DNA of 64,000 nt from Candidatus Desulforudis audaxviator MP104C (GCF_000018425.1 NC_010424.1:2062501-2126500), one strand, 5' to 3'. Shown: positions 1-9,004, counted from the first letter of the stretch. The notes: generated from the letters alone by a model not told the origin. Numbers and translations are program-made.

Positions 1-632
1 TAACCGATTGCGTTCGGATTTCCGGCTACGGCCGCCTTGACCCCGCCGCTGGACGGCTGGACGATCGCCCGCACCGAGATCCTCGCCTCCTTACCCATCA
101 CCATTTCCTCAAAGGCACCCCGGGTGCCGGAGCCTTCTTCGCGGGTAACCACCGCAATCGCTTTGTCCCGGCCGCCGACCTCCTTCCAGTTGGTGATCTC
201 TCCGGCGTAGATCCTCTTCACCTGCTCCAGGGTCAGGCCGGACACCTCGTTCGACGGGTGGACAATGACCGCGATCCCGTCGCTGCAAATCTGGGTTTGG
301 TGCACCTGGGCCGCCTCGTCATCCTTTAATGGCCGCGAAGAGGCACCGATGTCCGCAATCCCGTCGATCGCCGCCTTGATTCCCTGACCGGATCCGCCGG
401 CCTGCACACTGACCGTCACCTTAGGATGTTTGGCCATAAACGCCTTGGCCAGTTCCTCGGAAACCGGCTGGACCGAAGTTGAACCGGCGATGGTGATCGA
501 GCCCTGCAGTTCGCCGCCGGCGCCCGGAGTCGGGGCCGGGGGCGCGGCCTGCTGCCCGCCGCCGCAGCCCGCGAGCACGGAGACGGCAAAAAGCGTCAGG
601 ACCAAAACAATCATCCACTTGGACTTGAACAT
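1..632 (-). CDS. pstS: phosphate ABC transporter substrate-binding lipoprotein PstS (3' end outside window)
   Basis: This protein captures periplasmic or cell-surface phosphate for the PstCAB transporter. About 210 residues are visible and the gene runs off the left edge. Translation from the ATG at 632 gives a hydrophobic signal ending in the lipobox LAGC, a Pro/Gly-rich linker, then ITIAGSTSVQPVSEELAKAF, the phosphate-binding loop typical of PstS. TREEGSGTRGAFEE further on is the second ligand loop. A good Shine-Dalgarno (AAGGAGG) lies about 10 bases upstream. It is transcribed in the same direction as pstC and pstA but comes after them and after a phosphoesterase gene, whereas pstS is usually first. 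No pstB or phoU is visible in the window. Confidence 0.95.
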   Translation of the reverse strand, partial: MFKSKWMIVLVLTLFAVSVLAGCGGGQQAAPPAPTPGAGGELQGSITIAGSTSVQPVSEELAKAFMAKHPKVTVSVQAGGSGQGIKAAIDGIADIGASSRPLKDDEAAQVHQTQICSDGIAVIVHPSNEVSGLTLEQVKRIYAGEITNWKEVGGRDKAIAVVTREEGSGTRGAFEEMVMGKEARISVRAIVQPSSGGVKAAVAGNPNAIG

Positions 633-826
633 TTCACTACTTTCCTCCTTGATTTGTCCTTGGAGTTATTGGACTATTTACCTTTTGGGCTTGGGGGCCC
701 AGCAATCCGAAAACGTCAGCTATCCCCCCTCCCCATACCCTGCGGTGGAGCCTAAAACCTTTCCTCGAAACTACTATAACGCCTTCGTGTTAAGACCGGG
801 TTACGCCCTGGTTAAAATTACATTAA

Positions 827-1549
827 TTATTTGTAGGAACTCCCGCCCCGGAGGGCTTGGGCCAGTTCCAGGGGCAGGCCGGCCCGAAGCACACCGGCGG
901 CGGTCGCCTCCACGTCATAGGGCACCCGGACGACCCGCACCCCTGGGCCGGCGCCGAAGTCCACCAGGACATAGCTGCTTCGGGGATCGCCATCCCGGGA
1001 CTGGCCCACGCTACCGGCGTTGACTACGTGCCGGCCTTCAAACCGCCGGTGGTAGGGCCGGTGGGTGTGCCCGACGATCAGGACGCCGGCTGGCCACTCC
1101 CGGAAGATTTCCCGCAGCACATCAGGGGCGGCGTCTTCGTACAGGTACTCGTTGATTCGCCGGGGGCTGCCGTGCACGAGCAGAACATCGTGGGCACCGG
1201 CCTGGAACCGGAGTCTCGCCGGCAGTCCGCGCAAATACTCTTTGTTTTCCGCGCCCAGTTCCCTAACGGTCCAGGCCAGGGCGGCGGCGCCCACCGCCAT
1301 GCTCTCCGGGTCGGGGTAGTCGCAACCGCAGACCAGCCGGGCGTTGGCCGCGGCTTCGTCGTAATTGCCCTGTACGCCGCGGATATCGAGGGTCCGGATC
1401 CGCTCCACCACTTCGTTCGGGTGGGGTCCGTAGCCGACCAGGTCACCGGCGCACAGGATCTCGTCCACGCCCTCTCTTTCGATATCCCGCAGCACGGCCT
1501 CCAGGGCATGCAGGTTGGCGTGAATGTCGGAAATGACGGCGATTCGCAT
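827..1549 (-). CDS. YfcE/MJ0936-type metallophosphoesterase
   Basis: A 240-residue calcineurin-like phosphoesterase, a compact two-metal hydrolase of phosphodiesters or phosphomonoesters. The metal-binding motifs are in order: SDIHAN near residue 7, GDLVGYGP near 37, GNYD near 62, VHGSP near 125 and GHTHRP near 160. There is no signal peptide, so it should be cytoplasmic. It starts 18 bases after pstA and is followed by pstS, so it is probably co-transcribed with the phosphate uptake genes and may release phosphate from organic esters. The substrate cannot be read from the sequence. Confidence 0.9.
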   Translation of the reverse strand: MRIAVISDIHANLHALEAVLRDIEREGVDEILCAGDLVGYGPHPNEVVERIRTLDIRGVQGNYDEAAANARLVCGCDYPDPESMAVGAAALAWTVRELGAENKEYLRGLPARLRFQAGAHDVLLVHGSPRRINEYLYEDAAPDVLREIFREWPAGVLIVGHTHRPYHRRFEGRHVVNAGSVGQSRDGDPRSSYVLVDFGAGPGVRVVRVPYDVEATAAGVLRAGLPLELAQALRGGSSYK

Positions 1550-1567
1550 TCGCTCCCATCCCTCGTT

Positions 1568-2431
1568 CTAGCCTTTCCGGATTCCCAACCGTTTGGCCAC
1601 CATACGGTGCATGAGGTAGGTGGCGGTGAGGTTGACGATCAGGATCAGGATAATCAGCACACAAGCGGTGGCGTAAGCGTTCTCCCGGGAAATACCCTCG
1701 GTAACCAGAATGTACAGGTGCAGCGGCAGGCTGCGGGCCGGATCCATGATCGAAGTGGGCACCGTGAGCGAACTGCCGGCGGTGAGCAGGATGGCGGCGG
1801 TTTCCCCCGCCGCCCGGCCCAGGGCCAGGATGATGCCGGTCAGGATTCCGGGCAGGGCTGCGGGCAGGACCACCAGGGCCACCGTCTGCCACTTGGTGGC
1901 ACCCAGGGAAAGGCTGGCTTCCCGGTAATCGTTCGATACGGCCTTGATCGACTCCTCGGTGGTCTTGATGATCGTCGGCAGGATCATGAACGCCAGGGTC
2001 AGGCCCCCGGACAGGACCGACCAGCGAAAACCACAGAAAATCACCAGGAAGGCGAACCCGAACAGCCCGAAAACGATTGACGGCACGCCGGCCAGCGTGT
2101 CCACCCCGAAGCGGACGATCCGCACGAACGGGCCCTTCCGGGCGTACTCGGTCAGGTAGGTGGCCCCCAGGATTCCGAGCGGGGCGGCCACGGCGAGCGC
2201 CAAGCCGACCAGCCAGGCGGTGCCCATGATGGCCGGGAAAATGCCGCCCGCCCGCCCCATGTCCTCGGGGTAGGCCAGCAGGAAGTGCAGGTTCACGCGT
2301 CCGATCCCGTGATAGAAGATATGCGCAAAAATACCGAAAAGACTGCCGAAGACCACCAGGATCGACAGGTAAAGGAACCCCTTGACGGCCAGTTCCTCGA
2401 CTTTCAACGCCAGTCTCATCTCGGAGCGCAT
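1568..2431 (-). CDS. pstA: phosphate ABC transporter permease PstA
   Basis: One of the two membrane permeases of the high-affinity phosphate transporter, 287 residues with about six transmembrane helices. The EAA-type loop that docks the ATPase is seen as YREASLSLGATKWQTV near residue 170. GVPSIVFGLFGFAF and the ALGRAAGETAA segment are typical of PstA. It follows pstC by two bases, so translation is probably coupled. The regulatory boxes upstream of pstC should control it as well. Confidence 0.96.
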   Translation of the reverse strand: MRSEMRLALKVEELAVKGFLYLSILVVFGSLFGIFAHIFYHGIGRVNLHFLLAYPEDMGRAGGIFPAIMGTAWLVGLALAVAAPLGILGATYLTEYARKGPFVRIVRFGVDTLAGVPSIVFGLFGFAFLVIFCGFRWSVLSGGLTLAFMILPTIIKTTEESIKAVSNDYREASLSLGATKWQTVALVVLPAALPGILTGIILALGRAAGETAAILLTAGSSLTVPTSIMDPARSLPLHLYILVTEGISRENAYATACVLIILILIVNLTATYLMHRMVAKRLGIRKG

Positions 2432-2433
2432 CT

Positions 2434-3312
2434 TCAGGTCCCCATCCTTTTAGGCAGCAACAACAAAAACATATTCAATAAGATTATGACCATAAAAAGA
2501 ACCACACCGGTGGCAAAAAGGGCCCGGGTGTGATCACCAAAAGCGTAGCCCATCTCCAGGGCAATGTTGGCGGTCAGGGTGCGCACCGGGTCGAGGATCG
2601 AGTGTGGGAGGGCCACCACGTTGCCCACAACCATGATCACGGCCATCGTTTCGCCGATCGCCCGTCCCATGCCCAGGACAACAGACGCCACGATGCCCGG
2701 TCGCGCGGTCGGCAACAGCACTTTCTTGATGGTCTGCCAGTGGGTCGCACCCAGTGAGAGTGAACCTTCCTTGTAACTCACGGGCACGGCCCGGATGGCG
2801 TCCTCCGAGATGCCGATGATCGTGGGCAGGATCATCAGGGCCAGCACCAGGGCGCCGGCAAGCACGCTGAAACCCCAGCCGCCCAGGTTGTCCATGATAA
2901 AAGGCACCAGGACGACCACCCCGAAAAAACCGTAGACCACCGAGGGAATTCCGGCCAGCAGCTGCACGGCCGGCCGGATCAGACGGGCGAACCAGCGTGG
3001 GGCGTATTCGGCCAGATAAACCGCGCAGGCCAGGCCCACGGGCACGCCCAGGATAAGCGCGCCAATGGTTACGTAGAAAGTACCGACAATCATCGGGAAG
3101 ACGCCGAATACCCCCTGCAGGGGCGACCAGTCCCTCCCGAACATGAAATCCAGACCGTGGCCGGAGAGGATGGGAAGGCCTTCAAGCAACACAAAGGCCC
3201 CGATCAAAAACACGATCAAGACCGCCGCGGCCGCGCTGCCCAAAAGACACTTCTCGACTATGCGCTCGTACCAACGCCGACTGATCGCTGATCCCCTCCC
3301 AGGCAACTTCAT
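2434..3312 (-). CDS. pstC: phosphate ABC transporter permease PstC
   Basis: The first permease of the phosphate transporter, 292 residues with about six membrane helices. Family signatures are GIPSVVYGFFGV near residue 140, the ATPase-docking loop YKEGSLSLGATHWQTI near 185 and GMGRAIGETMAV near 215. It is the first gene of the visible pst cluster. The Shine-Dalgarno before the annotated ATG is weak (CCAGG), so the exact start is uncertain. Four TTAA-centred direct repeats with exact 11-bp period lie 27-65 bases upstream and look like PhoP boxes. Confidence 0.95.
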   Translation of the reverse strand: MKLPGRGSAISRRWYERIVEKCLLGSAAAAVLIVFLIGAFVLLEGLPILSGHGLDFMFGRDWSPLQGVFGVFPMIVGTFYVTIGALILGVPVGLACAVYLAEYAPRWFARLIRPAVQLLAGIPSVVYGFFGVVVLVPFIMDNLGGWGFSVLAGALVLALMILPTIIGISEDAIRAVPVSYKEGSLSLGATHWQTIKKVLLPTARPGIVASVVLGMGRAIGETMAVIMVVGNVVALPHSILDPVRTLTANIALEMGYAFGDHTRALFATGVVLFMVIILLNMFLLLLPKRMGT

Positions 3313-3338
3313 CCTGGGACTGATTGTACCGAAGCGAT

Positions 3339-3377
3339 GTTAAAGATAAGTTAAGAAGAGGTTAAATTCCGGTTAAG
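3339..3377 (-). promoter_or_regulatory. PhoP-type box array upstream of pstC
   Basis: Four copies of GTTAA(A/G) on the plus strand, read as (C/T)TTAAC on the minus strand, start at 3339, 3350, 3361 and 3372. The spacing is exactly 11 bp, so all lie on one face of the helix. Firmicute PhoP binds TTAACA-like direct repeats with this spacing ahead of phosphate-starvation genes. The array is just upstream of pstC and fits activation under phosphate limitation. Confidence 0.82.
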
Positions 3378-3447
3378 AAAACACTAAAGAGGCTATCTCA
3401 ATAAGCCTCCTCAGAATGGGCGCCTGTTTGATTTCAAACCCGTGGCT

Positions 3448-3666
3448 TCATGCTCGCTCGCGGTGCTGTTCGGGAACGGGTACCGCTCGGAAAATGTGTT
3501 CCAGGTAGGCCCGGGGACCACGCTCCTCTTCCTGCAGGATGCGTCTTTCCACATCTCGCAAGCGATGCAGCATCTCGTCCCGGCGGCCCTGCACGTGGTA
3601 GAGCTGCTCCAAAAGCTGCCGCCGCTCCCGGAGCATATCGGCCAGGACACTCCGGTAATGACCCAT
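3448..3666 (-). CDS. small coiled-coil protein of unknown function
   Basis: A 72-residue, highly charged protein, rich in Arg, Glu and Leu, almost entirely predicted helix. It has a heptad-like pattern in MLRERRQLLEQLYHVQGRRD and the following residues. No catalytic motif, membrane segment or signal peptide is seen. A strong Shine-Dalgarno (AAGGAGGTGG) lies seven bases before the ATG, which is the main reason for accepting it as a gene. It stands alone between the pst cluster and the oxidoreductase cluster. Function unknown. Confidence 0.7.
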   Translation of the reverse strand: MGHYRSVLADMLRERRQLLEQLYHVQGRRDEMLHRLRDVERRILQEEERGPRAYLEHIFRAVPVPEQHRERA

Positions 3667-3830
3667 GTATTACCACCTCCTTTTTGTTATTCTAACAATA
3701 CTACAATATAATAATACTACTACAATTCCCCGCCGCCGTGAAATTCATTAGAGTTGCCGCAGACCCCGAAACCGGGAGAACAGATCGGCAAAGCGCAGCA
3801 ATATAAGGCTTTGCTGATTTAGGGGCGCTT

Positions 3831-4691
3831 TCACATCTCTTTGGACTCTGCCTTCGATTGTACCAGGTACTCGGCCGCCTCCGCGCTCATAAACTCCTCG
3901 TAAGAATAATGGTCCTTTTCGGCTTCCTTAGCCACCTTAAGCGTTTGATTGGGCGGGAACTTCATGTTGGTGGGACAAGGAGTATAAACCTGCACATAGG
4001 TAGGCCCGAGTTCACGGGCAATAAGGATCGCGTTCCTGATCGCCCGCCCGACCTTGTGCGGACTGGCCACCGTCACCCGTACACCGTACACGCAGCCCGA
4101 AACCTTGGCCAGTTCGAAAACCGGTATCTTGGGGAAATGCTTGCCCCGGGGCGCCATGTTGAGCACCTGCCCCTGCCTACTCATACCGCTTTCCTGCCCC
4201 CCGGTATTGGCGTACACTTCGTTATCCAGCATTACGGTGGTGATCTTCTCCCGCCGAAACCAGGAATGGAGAGTCAGGTCGAGTCCGATGTCGGCTATGC
4301 CCCCGTCACCGGCCACCACCACCACGTCCTTGTGTACGTGAGGAAAACGGATCTCAAGCATTCTTTTCAAGCCGGTGGCCACGGCGTTTTGATTGCCGAA
4401 GGCGGTGTTGGAGTAATTCAGGGCCGTCTGGATCAAGGCAAAAAACGAGCATCCGGGCGTGCCAACGATAAGCGTGTCCGCCGGGGAGGGCAAAGCCGCG
4501 GCCAGAAGCCGAATCGCCAGGGCCACCCCACAACCGGCACAATGCGGGTGTTCATCCACGATCTCTTTGAAAGTGCCCAGATCCCGCACAAAACGGCGCT
4601 CGTTGTAAGGACCGTGGGCCACCAGGTCCTTATATTCCTGGGGCAGGAGTTCCGCGAATTCCGCAACCGGCGTAATGATCTTGATGGACAT
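3831..4691 (-). CDS. 2-oxoacid:ferredoxin oxidoreductase, beta subunit (copy I)
   Basis: The thiamine-diphosphate-binding half of a ferredoxin-linked 2-oxoacid oxidoreductase, 286 residues. The TPP/Mg site is VVAGDGGIADIGLDLTLHSW near residue 128 followed by DNEVYANTGGQESG. Cysteines in HCAGCG (about 51 and 54), TPGCSF and YTPCPTN are placed like the ligands of the beta-subunit 4Fe-4S cluster. Start ATG at 4691 follows AGGAGG. It is the last gene of a seven-gene run and is clearly paralogous to the beta gene at 6956-7828. The substrate (pyruvate, other 2-oxoacid or an aryl glyoxylate) cannot be told from the sequence. Confidence 0.92.
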   Translation of the reverse strand: MSIKIITPVAEFAELLPQEYKDLVAHGPYNERRFVRDLGTFKEIVDEHPHCAGCGVALAIRLLAAALPSPADTLIVGTPGCSFFALIQTALNYSNTAFGNQNAVATGLKRMLEIRFPHVHKDVVVVAGDGGIADIGLDLTLHSWFRREKITTVMLDNEVYANTGGQESGMSRQGQVLNMAPRGKHFPKIPVFELAKVSGCVYGVRVTVASPHKVGRAIRNAILIARELGPTYVQVYTPCPTNMKFPPNQTLKVAKEAEKDHYSYEEFMSAEAAEYLVQSKAESKEM

Positions 4692-4704
4692 TGGCTCCTC
4701 CTTG

Positions 4705-5889
4705 CTAAATCCGGGCCCCTGAACCAGGCTGCTTTGTTCCGGACCTATCCAAAGCGCTCCTGACCTCGTTGACTATCAACTCCGTCGGCATGGTCATGCC
4801 CCCGAACACCCTGGGGCCGCCCACCACCCTCCGGTTGTTGTCAATCGAAGCCTTGATCTCCCTGGCCAGCCAACCGCCGATATTGAATTCGGGTACCACG
4901 ATCAGGTCGGCGTGGGCCGTGGCGGCCGCAATCTCGCGCGCCGGAAAAGGCCTGATCGACTTGATCTTGATCAGACCCACCCGTATACCCCCAGCCTTCA
5001 ATACCTTGATCGCCTCCCGGCTCTGCGACACCGCCGTGCCCGAAGCGGCCAGGAAAATGGTGGCGGCAGGATCATCCACCTCCAGAAGCCCGCCCATATA
5101 CCGCCGGATGTGCTTGCGGGCCCGCTCGGCCGCGGCCGCGATCTCCTGATGCCAGCTGGCATTGGCCGCGTAGCTGATGAAGTTGCTCTTGTTGAGCAGC
5201 GGATCTCTGACCATCCGGATGGGGGGGGTCTCCATGTCGAACGTCGGAACCGGCGCCCGCCGGGGATCGTAGGCGGGCAGCTTTAGATCGTCAGGGGGCA
5301 GCGCCACCATGCTCCGGGTGTGGGTGACGAAGAACCCATCGACGAACACGCCCACCGGCAGATGGACGTCCGGTTGCTCCGCGATCGCGTAGGCCTTCAG
5401 AATCATATCGAAGAAATCCTGGGCATCCTCGGCGTGAAACATCAGCATACCGACGTCCAGGAGCATGGCCATCTCGATGTTTTCCGGTTGAATGGAGGGC
5501 GGCAAAGATACGCCCCGGCACATAAAGGCGCAGACTATGGGCTGCCTCGACCCGGTCCAAACCGGAAACATCTCCATCGCCCGCAGGGTTCCGGGGCCGG
5601 AGGTGGCGGTAAAAACCCGGCCGCCACCCAGGGAGGCGCCGTGCACGGCAGCCATAACCGCGAACTCGTTTTCGCCCCGGTAGTAATCCCTCAAGTAACC
5701 CTGGGCGTACAAATCCCCGACCAGGTGCATGCTTTCGCTCTGCGGGGTGATGGGATAAGCGATGGCCATGTCCACATTAGCACGCTTGACCGCTTCGGCC
5801 ACCGCTTCGCTGCCCGTGATGAAAACCTGTCTCCTGGGTGCTTCCCAAAACAGGTACTCCGGGTCCACTTCGCGTTGTAATCCGGCCAT
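4705..5889 (-). CDS. 2-oxoacid:ferredoxin oxidoreductase, alpha subunit (copy I)
   Basis: Alpha subunit (394 residues) carrying the pyrimidine-binding domain I (about 25-190) and the transketolase-C-like domain II (about 255-370). Signatures are AYPITPQSESMHLVGDLYAQ near residue 45, the conserved Glu in GENEFAVMAAVHGAS, and TATSGPGTLRAMEMFP. It is closely similar to the alpha copy at 7825-8967 over its whole length. The start at 5889 follows GGAAGGG. A gap of about 190 bases separates it from the ferredoxin gene upstream; no convincing reading frame was seen there. The paralogous pair has no gamma or ferredoxin gene of its own. Confidence 0.92.
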   Translation of the reverse strand: MAGLQREVDPEYLFWEAPRRQVFITGSEAVAEAVKRANVDMAIAYPITPQSESMHLVGDLYAQGYLRDYYRGENEFAVMAAVHGASLGGGRVFTATSGPGTLRAMEMFPVWTGSRQPIVCAFMCRGVSLPPSIQPENIEMAMLLDVGMLMFHAEDAQDFFDMILKAYAIAEQPDVHLPVGVFVDGFFVTHTRSMVALPPDDLKLPAYDPRRAPVPTFDMETPPIRMVRDPLLNKSNFISYAANASWHQEIAAAAERARKHIRRYMGGLLEVDDPAATIFLAASGTAVSQSREAIKVLKAGGIRVGLIKIKSIRPFPAREIAAATAHADLIVVPEFNIGGWLAREIKASIDNNRRVVGGPRVFGGMTMPTELIVNEVRSALDRSGTKQPGSGARI

Positions 5890-6082
5890 TTCCCTTCCGC
5901 AACCCCTCCTTCCACACTATGTGGGCGCACCGGCGCCGGAAAACGCCATGCTGATCGGCTCGGCGTGCCGCAGGTGCAAGCGGGTAACCGCCGTACGGGG
6001 ATCACACGGACCACTCTGGAAGGCGGGCGCTGGACTCTTAATCCCAGCCGGCCCCGGGAGGAGCGACCCGTTCTCTTAATTA

Positions 6083-6277
6083 CTAATTACCGCTGATCCT
6101 AAGCGCCTCTTCGGGGCACACGGACGCGCACAAACCACAGCCCTTGCAGCGGTGCTCGTTCACCGTCACGTGCTTTTCCTCCTGAATAAAGGCCAGCACG
6201 TTCGGATCCGGACACGACAGGATGCAGAGCTTGCAGCCGCTACACTTCTCCACTTCCACTTTTACGGTAACGTACAC
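6083..6277 (-). CDS. 2x[4Fe-4S] ferredoxin, delta subunit of the oxidoreductase
   Basis: A 64-residue ferredoxin with two complete cluster motifs: CSGCKLCILSCPDPN near residue 14 and CKGCGLCASVCPEEA near 43. It matches the delta subunit of four-subunit 2-oxoacid:ferredoxin oxidoreductases, which carries electrons from the beta-subunit cluster to external ferredoxin. It lies 23 bases after the gamma gene. As the only ferredoxin in the cluster it probably serves both alpha/beta pairs. Confidence 0.9.
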   Translation of the reverse strand: MYVTVKVEVEKCSGCKLCILSCPDPNVLAFIQEEKHVTVNEHRCKGCGLCASVCPEEALRISGN

Positions 6278-6300
6278 GGCTCGACTCGCCCCCTAACACT

Positions 6301-6972
6301 CTAATAATGATACTTACTGACGCTGCCTTGGGCCGCCGCCACGACCGCCATATTTTTCTCGATCAGCTGTGCCAGACGGTCGAACTTGCTCTTCAGCACG
6401 TCGTCCAGTGCCGCCGTCGTGGCGGACGCCACGAATTTTCCGCCACCGAACCTTTCCGCGATCGCCTCCCGGATCGCTTCCTGAGAGACCAACGCCTCCA
6501 CCGCCAACAGAGCCCCCAGCATGGCGATGTTTGTCGACAGGGCCGTCCCCCCCGCCTCCGCGGCCACTTGGGTGGCCGGCACGTAATACACTTCGGCCCC
6601 CAGATCTTTGAGCCCTGCCAACTCCTCCGCCCGCAAATCCAGTGGCTGGTCCGAGTTGATGATGATTTTCCCACCCCGCTGCAGGCCGGAGAAAAACGGC
6701 ATAGTGTAGCACTTGCCCAGGGTAATCACGTGAGGGTGGAAAATCATGATGATGTTCGGAAAGAGCACCTCGCCCCGTTCCCAGATGTCATCCGTCGCAA
6801 TCCGCACATAGCTCTCCGCCGGCGCCAGTCTTTTTTCAGCGCCGAAAAAGGGGTTGACCGAGCATTTGAGCCCGTCCTTCACGGCCGCCATACCCAGTAT
6901 GTGCGCGGCTGTCACCACCCCCTGCCCGCCCAGGCCGGACATGCGGATGAACTTTCTACTGTTCTTCGTCAT
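6301..6972 (-). CDS. 2-oxoacid:ferredoxin oxidoreductase, gamma subunit
   Basis: Gamma (PorC-type) subunit, 223 residues, the Rossmann-like domain that binds coenzyme A in related enzymes. The N-terminal signature MSGLGGQGVVTAAHILGMAA and the AEKRLAPAESYVRI segment are typical. NSDQP and TALSTNIAMLGALLA match the family later on. It overlaps the end of the beta gene by 17 bases, with the Shine-Dalgarno GGAGGTGG inside that gene, so translation is coupled. It is the only gamma gene for two alpha/beta pairs. Confidence 0.92.
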   Translation of the reverse strand: MTKNSRKFIRMSGLGGQGVVTAAHILGMAAVKDGLKCSVNPFFGAEKRLAPAESYVRIATDDIWERGEVLFPNIIMIFHPHVITLGKCYTMPFFSGLQRGGKIIINSDQPLDLRAEELAGLKDLGAEVYYVPATQVAAEAGGTALSTNIAMLGALLAVEALVSQEAIREAIAERFGGGKFVASATTAALDDVLKSKFDRLAQLIEKNMAVVAAAQGSVSKYHY

Positions 6973-7828
6973 GTTGCTTCACCACCTCCAGTCGGGCCAG
7001 ATAGGCCTCGGCCTCCGGCGAGACGTACTCGCGCACCTTGAAAATCCCTTCCTTCTGGCGGTCCCTGATCTTCTGCAAGACCTGCGCGGAAGGCCACTTG
7101 AAGTTCGTCGGGCAGGGGCAGAAAATCTGCACGTAGCTGGGGCCGATTTCACGGGCCACCAGGATGGCCCGCCGCACCACTTTTCCCAACCGCCGCGGCA
7201 GAGCCGGAGAAATCGTGGCCACGTAAGCGCAGCCGGCCTCGCGCGCGATTTCCGGAAGGTTCACCTTGGGAAACTTCTTTCCCAGGGGCGCCATGTTCAG
7301 CACCGCCCCCTGCGGCGACATCCCGCTCTCCTGGCCCCCCGTGTTGGCATAGACCTCGTTATCCAGCATGATGGTGGTGATCAGCTCGCGCCGAAACCAC
7401 GACTGCATGACCATGTCCAGGCCGATGTCCACGGTCGCCCCGTCGCCCGCGATCACCGCCACGTCCTTGACCTTGTCCGGAAACCTGAGCCGGAGCGCCC
7501 GCTTGAGACCCGTGGCCACAGCGTTCTGGTTGCCGAACAGAGAGTGGATGTTCTGAACCGCCACCTGCGGGAAGAGCAGTGAGCTGCAGCCGGTCGACCC
7601 CACGATGACCGTGTCCTCAGGATTGGGCAATGAGGCCAGGATGAGGCGCAGAGCCAGGGCCTCGGCGCAGCCGGCGCACAGCGGGTGCTCCTCGATCAGC
7701 TCCTTGAACGTCCCCAGGTCTGAGATTCCGAGATCTCTCCCGTAGGGGCCGTTGGTCACCAGTTCCTTGTACTCGGCCGGCATCACGTCCTCAAATCCGG
7801 GCGAGATCTTGAACAACCCCTTGCTCAA
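6956..7828 (-). CDS. 2-oxoacid:ferredoxin oxidoreductase, beta subunit (copy II)
   Basis: TPP-binding beta subunit, 290 residues from the chosen TTG start. An upstream ATG in the same frame exists, but the TTG at 7828 lies seven bases after AGGAGG and overlaps the alpha stop (TTGA), so it is preferred. The TPP motif is VIAGDGATVDIGLDMVMQSW and the shared DNEVYANTGGQESG follows. Cysteines in LCAGCA, STGCSS and FCPCPTN are placed as cluster ligands. It is strongly similar to the copy at 3831-4691. Confidence 0.92.
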   Translation of the reverse strand: MSKGLFKISPGFEDVMPAEYKELVTNGPYGRDLGISDLGTFKELIEEHPLCAGCAEALALRLILASLPNPEDTVIVGSTGCSSLLFPQVAVQNIHSLFGNQNAVATGLKRALRLRFPDKVKDVAVIAGDGATVDIGLDMVMQSWFRRELITTIMLDNEVYANTGGQESGMSPQGAVLNMAPLGKKFPKVNLPEIAREAGCAYVATISPALPRRLGKVVRRAILVAREIGPSYVQIFCPCPTNFKWPSAQVLQKIRDRQKEGIFKVREYVSPEAEAYLARLEVVKQHDEEQ

Positions 7829-8967
7829 GCGTAACACCTCCTGATCTGGTCCAGAATGAGGTCGGGCGGCATGGTCATTCCGCCAAACACCCGGGGGGCG
7901 TCGATCACCTTTGTGGTGTCCTCCACCACCGACTTGATCTCCCTGGCCAGCCAACCCACCCGGTTGAACTCGGGCACAATCAGCGCCCGCGCCTGCCGGG
8001 CCAGCGCCCGGAGTTCCTCCCGCGGAAAGGGACGCAGGCTTTTGAGCTTTACCAGCCCGACATCCAGGCCTTCCCGGCGGGCGGCGGCAACGGCCTCCCG
8101 GCCCTGGGACACCGCGGTTCCGGCGGCCACCACCAGTACTGCCGCCTCCGGATGTTCCGTATCCAAGAGCCCCCCCAGATAACGGCGCACATGCTTTCGC
8201 GCCCGCTCCTGCGCCGCCAGAATCTCCTGCTGCCAGGAGGCATGCGCGGCGTAACTGATGAAGTTGCTCTTCATAACGAACGGATCACGCATCTGCCGCA
8301 CCGGGACGTTTTCCATATCCATCACCGGAACCGGCGCGGAATAGGGGTTGTAGGGCGGCAGTTTCAGGTCGGCTGGCGCCACCGCCACCTCTTCGCGCGT
8401 ATGGGTGACGAAGAATCCGTCGGCGAAGACCCCTACCGGAATATGCACGTCGGTCTGCTCCGCGACCACGAACGCCTTCAGGATCATATCATACAGATCC
8501 TGTGCATTCTCGGCGTGAAACATCAATATGCCCGTGTCCAGCAGAAACGCCATCTCGATGGTATCCGGCTGGATGGTGAGGGGAGAATTGATCCCGCGGG
8601 TTAAAAAGGCACAGACGACCGGTAGCCGCGCCCCCGCCCAGGTTGGGAACATTTCGAAGGCCCGCAGGGTTCCGGGACCAGCCGTGGCCGTGAAAACCCG
8701 CACTCCTCCCATGGCGGCGCCGGCAACCGCCGCCATTACCGCGAACTCGCTTTCACCCCGGAAATACTCCTTCAAATACCCTTGCGCGTAGATGTCCCCC
8801 ACCAGGTGCATCGACTCGGACTGCGGCGTGATCGGATATGAGATCGCCATGTCGACATTCGCCCGCTTGATCGCTTCCCTGACCGCCTCACTGCCCGTCA
8901 TGAACCGCCGCTCCCGTTCCGCCTCGAAAAAAAGGTATTCCGGAGCCACCACTTGCTGCGTTGTCAC
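7825..8967 (-). CDS. 2-oxoacid:ferredoxin oxidoreductase, alpha subunit (copy II)
   Basis: Alpha subunit, 380 residues from the GTG at 8967, which follows AGGAGGTGG by seven bases; 17 more codons are open upstream but lack a ribosome site. Signatures are SYPITPQSESMHLVGDIYAQ, GESEFAVMAAVAGAAM and TATAGPGTLRAFEMFP. TRGINSPLTIQPDTIEMAFL resembles the aryl-glyoxylate (PadG-like) branch as much as the pyruvate enzymes. It lies between the CdhB-like gene and its beta partner and is a paralogue of 4705-5889. Confidence 0.92.
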   Translation of the reverse strand: MTTQQVVAPEYLFFEAERERRFMTGSEAVREAIKRANVDMAISYPITPQSESMHLVGDIYAQGYLKEYFRGESEFAVMAAVAGAAMGGVRVFTATAGPGTLRAFEMFPTWAGARLPVVCAFLTRGINSPLTIQPDTIEMAFLLDTGILMFHAENAQDLYDMILKAFVVAEQTDVHIPVGVFADGFFVTHTREEVAVAPADLKLPPYNPYSAPVPVMDMENVPVRQMRDPFVMKSNFISYAAHASWQQEILAAQERARKHVRRYLGGLLDTEHPEAAVLVVAAGTAVSQGREAVAAARREGLDVGLVKLKSLRPFPREELRALARQARALIVPEFNRVGWLAREIKSVVEDTTKVIDAPRVFGGMTMPPDLILDQIRRCYA

Positions 8968-9004
8968 GCCTTTACCACCTCCTGCGCATGTCTGATCCGG
9001 ACCC

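Noticed and set aside
857-2080. 407-codon plus-strand ORF
   Set aside because: Antisense to the phosphoesterase and pstA genes; composition is His/Gln/Gly-rich as in shadow frames.
5890-6082. Possible small gene between the ferredoxin and alpha subunit I
   Set aside because: Frames are open only as extensions of shadow ORFs and have no ribosome site.
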